Positions 42,601 through 50,422 of a stretch of 64,000 nucleotides of DNA are shown here, one piece after another. The DNA is taken from NCBI GenBank assembly GCA_002441125.1, contig DJVI01000003.1, forward strand, positions 168,714-232,713, written 5' to 3'. The notes under the pieces are model-generated. The model was not told where the DNA came from. It made no database searches and was given only the letters and a program-made list of their open reading frames with translations. The translations under genes were made by a program, and so were the position numbers. Positions within the stretch are counted from its first letter, which is position 1; each line of letters begins with the position of its first letter. The DNA is from Caldifarciminota bacterium UBA6260 (lineage in GTDB: Bacteria; Hydrothermota; 32-111).

Positions 42601-43664
42601 ACACAAACCTCACCATAATCACTTTCAACCATTATCCTTGCGGATACATTCACTCTATCTCCCAAAACTGTATAGGTTGATCTTACCGGTGAACCTACAT
42701 AACCTGCATAAACCTTACCATAAGTTAAGCCGCTTTTAATAAAATTTCTATATCTGTCGAGTTTCTTATCATAAAAAAGCATCAAACCTCTTTTAAGATC
42801 ATTCTCATAACTTTTGGGTGCACCAAAGATTATGAAAATTTTGCCTCCCTTATCTCCAAAATCCACAAGGTCAAAATAACCTTTATATTTTTTGGAAAGT
42901 TCAAAAACTGTTAGTAAAAACTCTTCCTGATCCTTTTCATCAACTCCATCAAAGGAAATGAACATTGATGCAACATCCCTGAACTCTCCTCCAAACTCTT
43001 TCGGAAGATCTGTATATATAAAACTTTTCAAAATTTTTTCATCGATTTCTTCACTATTTAATTCACCTTCTTTTTTAAAAATATCTTTTTTACCATTATA
43101 TTTGTAAACATCTTTAAAATTTGTAAAAAGTTCTTCTGAAAAAAATTTTTTTGCTTCAAGTGAAAAAACCGCTTCATTTTCACCACAAAATTTTTCCATT
43201 TTTGCTGCAACATTTATAGGTTCACCTTTAAAATAATAAATTTTCTCCACATCTCCTAAAATTGCCCATTCAAGATCCCCAAAGGAAACACCAATTTTAA
43301 AGGATAATTCAAATTCTCCATCTAAAGTCTTTATCCTCCCCTTCTCTTTTGAAAAGGCTAATATAGAATCTACAATATCTATCAAACCACTGTAACCATC
43401 TTCCTTTATAACACCTGTAAAAGCATCTCCAGCAAAATTTAAAATATCCCCACCTTTCAAGTAAACAATTTTTATCAGTTCTCCAAAAAATGAGTTTATA
43501 ATTTCAGAAAGTGTTTCACTCCCTTTAAAATCATTTTTCATCAAATTTTCAGTAATGTTTGTGAAACCTTTTATGTCAACAAAAAAAACAAAAAACTCAT
43601 CCTTTCCCTTTGGCTGGTTATTTCTTATTTTTTCAAAAATTAAATCAGGAATTATTTTAAACAT
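39672..43664 (-). CDS. Soluble-adenylyl-cyclase-like protein: two cyclase domains, P-loop NTPase and TPRs
   Basis: The 1330-residue cytoplasmic protein has cyclase domain 1 (about 20-200) with both metal aspartates, Asp30 (FVDIKGFTN) and Asp80 (FAGDAF). Cyclase domain 2 (about 235-390) lacks the first metal Asp (FISFDG). A P-loop NTPase follows (GDAGVGKS about 433, Walker B VIIVEDLQ), then about ten TPRs (about 800-1300). This is the architecture of ADCY10-type soluble adenylyl cyclase. In domain 1, Asn76 stands where mammalian sAC has its adenine-contacting Lys (DILKFAGD there, DILNFAGD here), so nucleotide choice or activity is uncertain. No ribosome site is visible, and a terminator lies immediately upstream. 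Confidence 0.88.
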   Translation of the reverse strand: MFKIIPDLIFEKIRNNQPKGKDEFFVFFVDIKGFTNITENLMKNDFKGSETLSEIINSFFGELIKIVYLKGGDILNFAGDAFTGVIKEDGYSGLIDIVDSILAFSKEKGRIKTLDGEFELSFKIGVSFGDLEWAILGDVEKIYYFKGEPINVAAKMEKFCGENEAVFSLEAKKFFSEELFTNFKDVYKYNGKKDIFKKEGELNSEEIDEKILKSFIYTDLPKEFGGEFRDVASMFISFDGVDEKDQEEFLLTVFELSKKYKGYFDLVDFGDKGGKIFIIFGAPKSYENDLKRGLMLFYDKKLDRYRNFIKSGLTYGKVYAGYVGSPVRSTYTVLGDRVNVSARIMVESDYGEVCVDWFTEEFLGTSFRTVFKKEKLLKGKSEKEKIFKVLNEEIFDTKIYFENEIVGREKEIEVVENSLKLLSEGKNGGCVYIFGDAGVGKSRICFEIVSRNSENFQFLIFKNENVDKEEFSSIKRFLFDFFKQDRFLSKNENRKIFDTIFEDRKTKENLKETFKFLLNLVDQDSAIYKLNRKNLEEEIFFSLKEFFIFLCQKKPLVIIVEDLQYQDEKSNQFFEILSREVENYPFMIIFTSRYDYDGSKKLLNLYEKFPVQVIELKNFDYVSCKSYIENQLIFSPSEDTVRFIFERTEGNPFYVEQFSIYLLENDFIKNENGKNVISKEIKNIPSTISSIIIARIDRLNAELKSLVEKSSVIGYEVENEVLKRVVDVSDFEEGIEKITRENILLKINEIKLIFKHSLIKDTVYNMILKKKLKEYHLIVGEVMEKLFINDEERFKDIAFHYEKGENFEKAKIFYRKSGDYSHKKFRFSDGLNFYKKALNYAFDFSEKLSIRINFLRMEMLLGMWIDAKKDYEQILNEIVDYPENELKAEILKDYGDLLFQMGFYEECEKYLDKSYEIFVRFKDKEKIADILSIKGQILWRKNEYKKAMENVEKILEIVDENSDPETYANAFLTKGNIAKDMGDYDESVKNYEVVLKVAKKNNLLLTLNAVYGNLGLINWMKGDFEKALSYYLENEKIMKDVNSKTPLSYLYGNLGALYYSLKDYTKAEDYFSKQLKISRELNDRKSIRIVLNNLGGIANIKGDYVAESEFYKESLKIAEDLGDRKGKRTVLSNLGQLYGLLGDFDVSVSYLKESIEIAKQIDDKMGIALNNYYLSQTYFINNLFELSLKHVEEALSLLEEIELKQYYYHSLLLKGEILLKMGDFENGLKLLDEGIEFLKSRKEYEEYFVKYTLLKLFYEIKDENEFIDKVKDLIFKYDEESIKGEIYYTLYKKTKREDFRKEALKIYEKFYEKFKNYNNFLRLEELTKDS

Positions 43665-43669
43665 AAGAA

Positions 43670-43697
43670 TAAAAAAGGGGTATCAAAAGATACCCCT
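43670..43697 (-). terminator. Rho-independent terminator of the small basic-protein gene
   Basis: A perfect 9-bp stem AGGGGTATC (43676-43684) and GATACCCCT (43689-43697) has an AAAA loop. On the minus strand it is followed by a T tract (43671-43676). It lies 22 nt after the small gene and directly before the cyclase start codon. Confidence 0.88.
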
Positions 43698-43719
43698 AAA
43701 AATTTTCAATCGAAGCAGA

Positions 43720-43860
43720 TTATTTTTTCTTAGTTGTTTTTTTTGGTGCTGCTTTTTTTGTTGTTTTTTTTGCACAACCAGCTTTTTTTGTTGCCACATT
43801 TCCTCCTTTCGTGACTTTTGGTTTATCTTTTACAAAAATTTGGTCAAAAAAATCAAACAT
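43720..43860 (-). CDS. Very small Lys/Ala/Thr-rich basic protein (histone H1-tail-like)
   Basis: This 46-codon frame begins at an ATG (43860) with GAGGG 9 nt upstream. It reads MFDFFDQIFVKDKPKVTKGG, then a 25-residue low-complexity basic part made of KK, TT, AA and one APKK, plus one Cys, ending in TTKKK. A second in-frame start, GTG at 43797, has a perfect AGGAGG 4 nt upstream and would give only the basic 25-mer. The gene has its own near-consensus promoter and terminator, so it is a stand-alone unit. The tail resembles histone H1-like bacterial proteins; nucleic-acid binding is inferred. Below usual gene-caller size limits. Confidence 0.75.
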   Translation of the reverse strand: MFDFFDQIFVKDKPKVTKGGNVATKKAGCAKKTTKKAAPKKTTKKK

Positions 43861-43928
43861 CTAAATACCCTCTTATTTTGCTTAAAAATATTTTTTTCGG
43901 GAATTATTTTTTAACCTCATCGAGATTT

Positions 43929-43957
43929 ATTATATACTTTCAGGTTACAAAAGTCAA
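43929..43957 (-). promoter_or_regulatory. Promoter of the small basic-protein gene
   Basis: TTGACT (43952-43957) and a perfect TATAAT (43929-43934) on the minus strand are 17 bp apart. The -35 overlaps the stop codon of the NtrC-type gene, and the leader to the ATG is about 60 nt. Confidence 0.75.
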
Positions 43958-45285
43958 TAGTTTATATCATACTTTTTCATTTTATACCTTATAACTCTCT
44001 CTGAAGTTTTTAAATATAAAGCTGTGTCTTTAACGGAGTGGTTATTTTTTTCAAGGGCATCAATTATTAATTTTTTTTCAAAATCTGAAACCATTTCCTC
44101 AAAAGAATCGAAATTTTTCTTTTCATTATTTTCTGTTTTTTCAACAACTATATCGTTCTCTTGAATAATCTCACCATTCCCAAGTATAACAGCCCTTTGA
44201 ATTATATTCTGCAACTCTCTAACATTTCCCGGATAAGAATAGCTTAACAGTTTTTCAAAAGCTTTTTTTGAAAAGTTTTTAAATCTTTTGTTATTCTCTT
44301 TAGAATATTTGTTCAAAAAAAATAGTGCCAACTTTTCAATATCCTCTTTCCTTTCTCTCAAAGGTGGAATTTTTAAAGTTATAACATTCAATCTGAAATA
44401 AAGATCCTCTCTGAATTTTTTTTCCTCTATGAGTTTCAAAAGATCCTGATTGGTTGCTGAAATAACTCTAACATCAACTTTTATTCTCTCATTTCCTCCG
44501 ACCCTTTCAAATTCTCTCTCCTGTAAAACTCTCAAAAGTTTAACTTGCATGTTCAACGATACATCTCCTATTTCATCAAGGAATATGGTTCCCTTATGTG
44601 CAATTTCAAACCTTCCCTTTCTTCTTTCATATGCACCAGTGAAAGCGCCTTTTTCATAACCGAAAAGTTCAGTTTCAAGAAGATTCTCATTAAGTGCTCC
44701 ACAGTTTACAGCAACAAAAAGTTTATCTTTTCTGCTACTGAAAGAATGGATCATCTTTGCTACCAGCTCTTTACCTGTTCCACTCTCACCAACAATAAGG
44801 ATGTTAGCGTTTGAGTTAGCTATCTTTTTTACATTTTCAACAACTTCCTTCATCTTTTCAGACCCATAGACGAATTCAGAGAATTCCTCCCTCTCTTTAA
44901 GCATCATATTTTCATTCTGAACATCTATTATCTTTTCAATCTTTTCTATCTTTATCTGGAGATCGTCGAGATTTATAGGTTTTTGGATATAATCATAGCC
45001 ACCATTCTTTAAAATGTAAACCGAATCCTCAACAGAGGAATATGCTGTTATAAGTATAAAGAAAGTTTTCAAATTTTTTTCATTGATAAAATCGAGAATA
45101 TCTTTGCCGCTTCCATCGTTTAGTTTCATATCGGAAATAACTATATCAAAACTTTTTTTGCTAATGAGTTCCTTTGCATTCTTAACAGAATCAGATTCAC
45201 TAACTCTATGTTCAAGACCTTTTAAAAAATCGGACAGATTTTTTCTCTGTATCTTCTCATCCTCTACAAGAAGTATTTCAACCAT
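43954..45285 (-). CDS. NtrC-family sigma-54-dependent response regulator
   Basis: The 443-residue protein has a receiver domain with phosphoacceptor Asp52 (VISDMKLN), an AAA+ sigma-54-activating domain and a Fis-type HTH (about 400-440). Walker A is GESGTGKE (about 165), and GAFTGA is intact in EKGAFTGAYERR. The complete GAFTGA loop means it should contact sigma-54. Its start overlaps the kinase gene by 8 nt and has GGAGG upstream, so the two form a pair. No sigma-54 promoter was found by eye in the window, so its targets are unknown. Confidence 0.94.
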   Translation of the reverse strand: MVEILLVEDEKIQRKNLSDFLKGLEHRVSESDSVKNAKELISKKSFDIVISDMKLNDGSGKDILDFINEKNLKTFFILITAYSSVEDSVYILKNGGYDYIQKPINLDDLQIKIEKIEKIIDVQNENMMLKEREEFSEFVYGSEKMKEVVENVKKIANSNANILIVGESGTGKELVAKMIHSFSSRKDKLFVAVNCGALNENLLETELFGYEKGAFTGAYERRKGRFEIAHKGTIFLDEIGDVSLNMQVKLLRVLQEREFERVGGNERIKVDVRVISATNQDLLKLIEEKKFREDLYFRLNVITLKIPPLRERKEDIEKLALFFLNKYSKENNKRFKNFSKKAFEKLLSYSYPGNVRELQNIIQRAVILGNGEIIQENDIVVEKTENNEKKNFDSFEEMVSDFEKKLIIDALEKNNHSVKDTALYLKTSERVIRYKMKKYDINY

Positions 45286-47077
45286 CTTTCATTTCCTCCA
45301 TAAAAATTTTTATTTTTGTCCCAACCCCCTTTTCAGATTCAACTTCTATTTTACCTTTATGATCCTCTATTATCCTTTTCGCTGTTGCCAAACCTATCCC
45401 GGAGCCATTCTCTTTTGTTGTATAGAAAAGATCAAAGATTTTTTCTTTCTGATCGTATTCCATTCCTATACCATGATCAATAATCTCTATTAAAACTTTT
45501 CCATCTTCAGAATCAACTTTTATTTCAACACTTTTTCCTTCAGTTGATGCTTCTATTCCATTCAAAACTATATTTTTGAAAGCAATGTTCAACATCTGTC
45601 TATCACCAAATAAAAATTTATCACCTTCTGAAATAAACTTTATTCCGATTTTCCTTTCATCAAGCAAAATTTTTAGTGATCTTATTATTTCCTCAAAAGT
45701 TTCCCTCAAGGAGACCTTTTCAAACCTGTACTGATAAGGTTTTGAAAATCTTGTAAACTCTATTATCCTTTTATTCATTCTTTCAACTTCATCGAGAGCT
45801 TCCTTCAACATAACTTTTTCATCACCATCAAAAAAGTTCTTTCTCATCATCCTTTGCAAGATAATAGATATACCATTCAATGGATTTTTTAACTCATGAG
45901 AAATTCTGAAAGTCATTTCTCCAAGCCGTGATTGGAATTCCATCCTTTTCTTTTCCTCTTTCAAATTTTCAAATTCAGTAATATCTTTTATATATAGAAC
46001 CAATTTTTTGTTATCCGATGTTTTAGTAGATGAAACGAGAAATTTATAATTTTTATGAATGACCTGCAAATCTTTTACCTCTTTCAAATTCTCAGCAATA
46101 TCTTTTATTCCTTCTATTTCAAGCAAAGAAAATTTGAATTTCTTTTCAAATCTGTTATCGAAACTTTTAATCTCTCTATCATCGATATTCTCAATAAAAA
46201 CAAACTCGTCAAGAAGTGACATTATCTTCAATTTTTCGCTACTCTCTTCCAAAAGTTTTTGTGAAAGTCGAATGTTGTTGGAGTAGAAAGATAAAATAGC
46301 TATCAAAAGAACAAAAAGTGAAAAAGTAAAAAACAGATTGGTCAAAAAATTTATCATGTTCCCTTTCTTTAACCTATTAATCTCATCCGTTCCAAATCCT
46401 ACCCTTAAAAGTAGATTTTCATCTTTAACAGGTTTTATTATCTCAAAAACTTTCCTGCCTTCAAAATAATGTATCCTGAAAGTATCAACCCTTTCAAAAA
46501 ATGAATACATTAAAAGAGAGTCAAAAAAGATACTTTTCATCTGATTAACATTGAATGAAGCGTAAATTATACCGAAATTATCCTGAAAAAGAATGTATTC
46601 TATTTCCGGTAAGGATGAAAGATCGTCCAAATAGTTTTTAAGACCACCCTCTTTCAAAAGATTTCTAAAATTATCTTTCGATCTTGATATCCTGTACAAA
46701 CCTTTTTGATCCTTTTCATAAATTACAAAAGAATCCTTGTTATAATTTTCAGAAAAAGAGAAACCTTCAGTGAAAAGACCCCCTTTAAAAAGGTTTTTAA
46801 AATTATTTTTATATAAGTATTTTTCTTTATTTTTTTCAACATCGAAAACCATCTCGTTAAAAATGAATTTCTCTATGGAAACTATATTCTGTGAAACATT
46901 TTTATATGTTTTGCCTATAATATCTGTTATGATTTCAGATCTTGTTAAAAATTCTTTTTCAAGTGATCTTTTTTTTGAAATGAATTCAAATGTTTGAAAG
47001 AATATCAAAACCAAAAGTATAAGAAAAAGTAAAAGGGTTTGAAAATTTTTTATGTTTAAAATATTTTTCGATTTCAT
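45278..47077 (-). CDS. Sensor histidine kinase, partner of the NtrC-type regulator
   Basis: The 599-residue membrane kinase has a TM helix (about 13-29), an extracytoplasmic sensor region (about 30-245) and a second TM helix (about 248-266). A PAS-like segment (about 285-375), a HisKA domain with the phosphorylated His in FRISHELKNPLNG (about 392) and an HATPase domain ending IKIFMEEMKDG follow. The N, G1 and G2 boxes are intact (NGIEAS, DHGIGM, GSGIGLATAK). The ligand is unknown. The ATG lacks a ribosome site. The 3' end overlaps the regulator gene by 8 nt. Confidence 0.92.
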   Translation of the reverse strand: MKSKNILNIKNFQTLLLFLILLVLIFFQTFEFISKKRSLEKEFLTRSEIITDIIGKTYKNVSQNIVSIEKFIFNEMVFDVEKNKEKYLYKNNFKNLFKGGLFTEGFSFSENYNKDSFVIYEKDQKGLYRISRSKDNFRNLLKEGGLKNYLDDLSSLPEIEYILFQDNFGIIYASFNVNQMKSIFFDSLLMYSFFERVDTFRIHYFEGRKVFEIIKPVKDENLLLRVGFGTDEINRLKKGNMINFLTNLFFTFSLFVLLIAILSFYSNNIRLSQKLLEESSEKLKIMSLLDEFVFIENIDDREIKSFDNRFEKKFKFSLLEIEGIKDIAENLKEVKDLQVIHKNYKFLVSSTKTSDNKKLVLYIKDITEFENLKEEKKRMEFQSRLGEMTFRISHELKNPLNGISIILQRMMRKNFFDGDEKVMLKEALDEVERMNKRIIEFTRFSKPYQYRFEKVSLRETFEEIIRSLKILLDERKIGIKFISEGDKFLFGDRQMLNIAFKNIVLNGIEASTEGKSVEIKVDSEDGKVLIEIIDHGIGMEYDQKEKIFDLFYTTKENGSGIGLATAKRIIEDHKGKIEVESEKGVGTKIKIFMEEMKDG

Positions 47078-47086
47078 AGTTATAGG

Positions 47087-47115
47087 TTGACTTAAAATAT
47101 TATTTTATATAGAAT
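47087..47115 (+). promoter_or_regulatory. Promoter of the class II aldolase gene
   Basis: TTGACT (47087-47092) and TAGAAT (47110-47115) are 17 bp apart. The ATG at 47160 has GGAAAGGAG upstream. The element interlocks with the opposing kinase promoter. Confidence 0.6.
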
Positions 47116-47143
47116 ATTATAGTATGGAAAAAAAATAAATCAA
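47116..47143 (-). promoter_or_regulatory. Promoter of the histidine kinase-regulator operon
   Basis: TTGATT (47138-47143) and a perfect TATAAT (47116-47121) on the minus strand are 16 bp apart. It abuts the aldolase promoter so that each start site lies inside the other promoter. Confidence 0.55.
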
Positions 47144-47159
47144 ATGGAAAGGAGTTCTT

Positions 47160-48212
47160 ATGGATTTTGCAAAATACAAAAATGATCTTATTCTAAAAAA
47201 ACTTGGAAGCAGATCAAGCATAAATCTTATCTCAAGTAAGGAGATGTTCAACAGAATCAAAGAAATCCCTGTTATTATAATGGCTTGCAACATAAGAATA
47301 AAACATGTTGTTCCCGGAATAATGAAGGCAAGTGAAGAGTTGAACTCCATAATTGGTTTTGAACTTGCAAAATCTGAAGGTGATCTTTCCGGTGGATACA
47401 CAGGTCAAACTCCTGAAGATTTTGTCAACATGTTACTCGATTATGCTGATAAGTATAAATTTTCAATGCCATTTTTCATACATGCCGATCACATTACAGT
47501 TAAAGATACGAGTGAAAAAAATGTTGAGGGAGCAAAAAAACTTATATATGCCCAGATAAAAGCAGGGTTTACATCTTTTGCCATCGATGCTTCTTTCAAT
47601 GAAATACCCGACAATATAAAGATAACAACTTACCTCTCAAAAGAAATAGTTGATAACGGATTTGGACTTGAAACGGAAGTAGGAGAGGTTAAATCAACAG
47701 GTCAGGAGGCTGAGATTACAACTGTTGAAGAGGCTGTAGAATACATTGAAGGATTAAAAAGCAATAATGTTTTTCCACAACTTCTTGCTATAAACAATGG
47801 ATCAAAACATGGTAACTATAAACCGGGGGAAGAGGTTCACATAGATCTCAAAAGAACTCTTGATATATATAACGCGATCAAAAAACATAATGTATGCATA
47901 GCACAACATGGAATAACCGGAACACCTTTGAACATAATTGGACAGTTTGCTGATTGTGGAATAAGAAAAGGGAATGTTGGAACAGAATGGCAAAATATTG
48001 CACATAGAGGTCTTCCACCTGAACTTATGGCAAAAATGAAAATGTGGGCAGAAAACAATGGTAAAGATATAAAATTCGCTACAAAAGAGTTTAAAAAAGA
48101 GATTGATGATATACCTTCAGAATACTCACAGAAGATAATGGATGAGGCATATATCAAAACAAAAGAGTTCATTTTGGCGTTCAGAAGTAAAGATAGTGCA
48201 AACCTTTTATAA
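47160..48212 (+). CDS. fba: Class II (zinc-dependent) fructose-bisphosphate aldolase-like protein
   Basis: The 350-residue TIM-barrel protein has the zinc/catalytic motif HADH (108-111), a second conserved acidic region (TEVGEVKSTGQEAE) and the SKHGNYKPGE phosphate/metal loop. Class II aldolases cleave fructose 1,6-bisphosphate in glycolysis, or condense trioses in gluconeogenesis. Tagatose-bisphosphate or related ketose aldolases share these motifs, so substrate is not certain. It starts a rightward operon with its own promoter and a GGAAAGGAG site, and is followed after 5 nt by the dNTPase gene. Confidence 0.85.
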   Translation: MDFAKYKNDLILKKLGSRSSINLISSKEMFNRIKEIPVIIMACNIRIKHVVPGIMKASEELNSIIGFELAKSEGDLSGGYTGQTPEDFVNMLLDYADKYKFSMPFFIHADHITVKDTSEKNVEGAKKLIYAQIKAGFTSFAIDASFNEIPDNIKITTYLSKEIVDNGFGLETEVGEVKSTGQEAEITTVEEAVEYIEGLKSNNVFPQLLAINNGSKHGNYKPGEEVHIDLKRTLDIYNAIKKHNVCIAQHGITGTPLNIIGQFADCGIRKGNVGTEWQNIAHRGLPPELMAKMKMWAENNGKDIKFATKEFKKEIDDIPSEYSQKIMDEAYIKTKEFILAFRSKDSANLL

Positions 48213-48217
48213 AAAAT

Positions 48218-49369
48218 ATGAAAACTGTTGATCAACTACTCAGAGAAGAAAAACAGATACTTGCCCCTTATGCTGTTTTCTCTTCAGAATCCAAAGGAAG
48301 AAAATATGAAATAGGACAATCAAGACATAGGACTCCATTCCAGAGAGATAGGGACAGGATAATACACTGCCAGGCATTCCGTAGACTCGAGTATAAAACA
48401 CAGGTTTTTGTTAACCACGAAGGGGATTATTATAGAACAAGATTAACACACACTATAGAGGTTGCCCAGATAGCTAAATCAATTGCAAAATCTTTAAGAT
48501 TGAATGAGGATCTTGCTGAAGCGATATCTTTAGCTCACGATATTGGTCACACCCCTTTCGGTCATGCTGGAGAGAAAGCACTCCATGAGATAATGGAAGA
48601 TTTTGGCGGTTTTGAACACAACTCTCAATCTTTAAGGGTAGTAGATTACCTTGAAGAGAGATATAACGATTACCGGGGACTTAATCTAACTTGGGAAGTT
48701 AGAGAAGGAATAATAAAACATCATACGAGTTACGATAATCCAAACTCCTCACTGTTGAAAGAATTTTTACCTGACAAAACGAGTTCACTTGAAGCACAGA
48801 TAGTGAATGTAGCTGATGAAATAGCATACAACAATCACGATATAGATGATGGACTTGAATCTGAACTGATAGATTTCAAGGATCTTTTAGATATTCCACT
48901 ATTAAAAGAGTGTTATAACAGATTTTATAAAACGGTAAAAAATGAAAAGATTTTAAGGTATGAGATAGTCAGAGAACTTATTGGAGAACAGATTAACGAT
49001 GTTATAACAACATCACTTGAAAATATAAAAAAGAGAAACATTAAAACTCTCGAAGATGTTAGGAATTCTCCAATATTGATAGATTATTCTGACGAGATGA
49101 AGAAAAAAAACAGAGAGTTGAAAATTTTTCTTTACGATAAACTTTATAAGAATTATAAAGTTCTAAAGATGCAACATAAAGCTGAAAGGTATGTGAAAAA
49201 ACTTTTTGAAGCTTATGAGGAAGATGTAAAACAGCTCCCTCCAAAATTTGTTGAACAGATAGAGATCGATGGAAAGGAAAGGGTTATCTGCGATTATATA
49301 GCTGGTATGACTGACAGGTATGCTCAGGATGAATTCGCTAGGTTGTTCCTTCCATACGAAAGAATGTGA
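48218..49369 (+). CDS. dgt: dGTPase-like deoxynucleotide triphosphohydrolase
   Basis: This HD-domain phosphohydrolase of 383 residues removes tripolyphosphate from dNTPs. It has the family start RDRDRIIHCQAFRRLEYKTQVF and the metal ligands in RLTHTIEVAQIA and AHDIGHTPFGHAGE. The downstream NVADEIAYNNHDIDDG provides the last Asp. Length and motifs match the short bacterial dNTPase class rather than E. coli Dgt. The ATG lacks a ribosome site and follows the aldolase stop by 5 nt. Its stop overlaps the next gene. Confidence 0.93.
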   Translation: MKTVDQLLREEKQILAPYAVFSSESKGRKYEIGQSRHRTPFQRDRDRIIHCQAFRRLEYKTQVFVNHEGDYYRTRLTHTIEVAQIAKSIAKSLRLNEDLAEAISLAHDIGHTPFGHAGEKALHEIMEDFGGFEHNSQSLRVVDYLEERYNDYRGLNLTWEVREGIIKHHTSYDNPNSSLLKEFLPDKTSSLEAQIVNVADEIAYNNHDIDDGLESELIDFKDLLDIPLLKECYNRFYKTVKNEKILRYEIVRELIGEQINDVITTSLENIKKRNIKTLEDVRNSPILIDYSDEMKKKNRELKIFLYDKLYKNYKVLKMQHKAERYVKKLFEAYEEDVKQLPPKFVEQIEIDGKERVICDYIAGMTDRYAQDEFARLFLPYERM

Positions 49370-49794
49370 TGTTTCAAAAATTTAAAAACGAATTAAAAAA
49401 TTTGATATATTCAAACCTTTCAGCTGATCAGATAGCCAACGGATTTGCGATAGGTGTTTTCATAGGTTTTTTACCTCTTTACGGTTTTCAGACTATACTT
49501 TCAATTGTTGCAGCATTTATATTTAAAAAGGTTAACAAGATTTCACTTATTACTGCTACACAACTTTTTCTTCCACCTGTTATTCCTATAGTTGTTTTTT
49601 TAAATTACCTTGCTGGTTCTTTTATCCTTTACAGAAAAATATCTTTTTTGAAAATAACTTCGTTGGAAGATATCCTTACATATATAAAACCTATTCTGTT
49701 AGGTTCTCTATTCGTTGGATTTTTTTTCGCAATACTTTCAAAATACTTAATAAAATTTTTAGTAATCAAACTTAGGAGAAAAGATGCAAAATAG
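49369..49794 (+). CDS. DUF2062-family small membrane protein
   Basis: The roughly 141-residue protein has three to four hydrophobic segments and the DUF2062 pattern ANGFAIGVFIGFLPLYGFQT followed by the conserved Pro pair (LFLPPVIP). The family is often found near envelope or glycosyltransferase genes; its function is unknown. The preferred ATG at 49369 overlaps the dgt stop (TGATG); a GTG one codon earlier is possible. It overlaps the next gene by 11 nt. Confidence 0.83.
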   Translation: MFQKFKNELKNLIYSNLSADQIANGFAIGVFIGFLPLYGFQTILSIVAAFIFKKVNKISLITATQLFLPPVIPIVVFLNYLAGSFILYRKISFLKITSLEDILTYIKPILLGSLFVGFFFAILSKYLIKFLVIKLRRKDAK

Positions 49795-50422
49795 AGAAGA
49801 GATATTAAGAACTATAAATGAGGAGAAGAGAAAAGAAAACTATATCAAGGTTTTATCACTTTACGGTGATCTTCTTAAAGAGAATATTTACGATTTTAAC
49901 ATTTACTCATCAATGGCAAAAATATATTACCTTCTTGAAGATTACGATGCTAGTGTTAGGTTCAATCTTATTTCGATTCATCTTTCAATAATGGAATCAG
50001 AAGAGATCCTAAAAACAGATTCCACTCTTTCCAAAGAGATGAATGAAATGATAAAAAATTTAAAAGGTTTAACAGAACATCTTTCAAAAATTGACAGAAT
50101 TTTGAACAACCTTATATTCTGTGAACCTAATCTTATACATCTTGGTCATTCTCTTTTGGACTCAAGTTTAAAAGATGAGTCTAAAAAAATTTATTTAAAA
50201 ATACTTAAAGGGGAAAAAGTTGATATTGATGAAAATTATAAAAAAAGTGAAATGGAACTTTTTTATACTTTTGGTCTACTATTCTCAGCAGTTATTATAG
50301 AAACCCGACTAAAAAAAGAAGAAATAGTTGAATACTATCTTTCATACGATAGTTCAGAGATGAGAACAGTTTATGAAAAAGTTTTAAAACTCTATGAAGA
50401 TTACAAATTTCCTGAAACTTGA
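49784..50422 (+). CDS. Helical protein of unknown function
   Basis: I do not recognise this 212-residue protein. It is strongly alpha-helical and charged, without signal peptide or membrane segment. The first 70 residues (YIKVLSLYGDLLKENIYDFNIYSSMAKIYYLLEDYDASVRF, shortened pattern) look like two TPR-like helical hairpins. A good AGGAG site lies 5 nt before the ATG. It overlaps DUF2062 by 11 nt and the MFS gene by 29 nt, so it is clearly part of this operon. Confidence 0.7.
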   Translation: MQNREEILRTINEEKRKENYIKVLSLYGDLLKENIYDFNIYSSMAKIYYLLEDYDASVRFNLISIHLSIMESEEILKTDSTLSKEMNEMIKNLKGLTEHLSKIDRILNNLIFCEPNLIHLGHSLLDSSLKDESKKIYLKILKGEKVDIDENYKKSEMELFYTFGLLFSAVIIETRLKKEEIVEYYLSYDSSEMRTVYEKVLKLYEDYKFPET

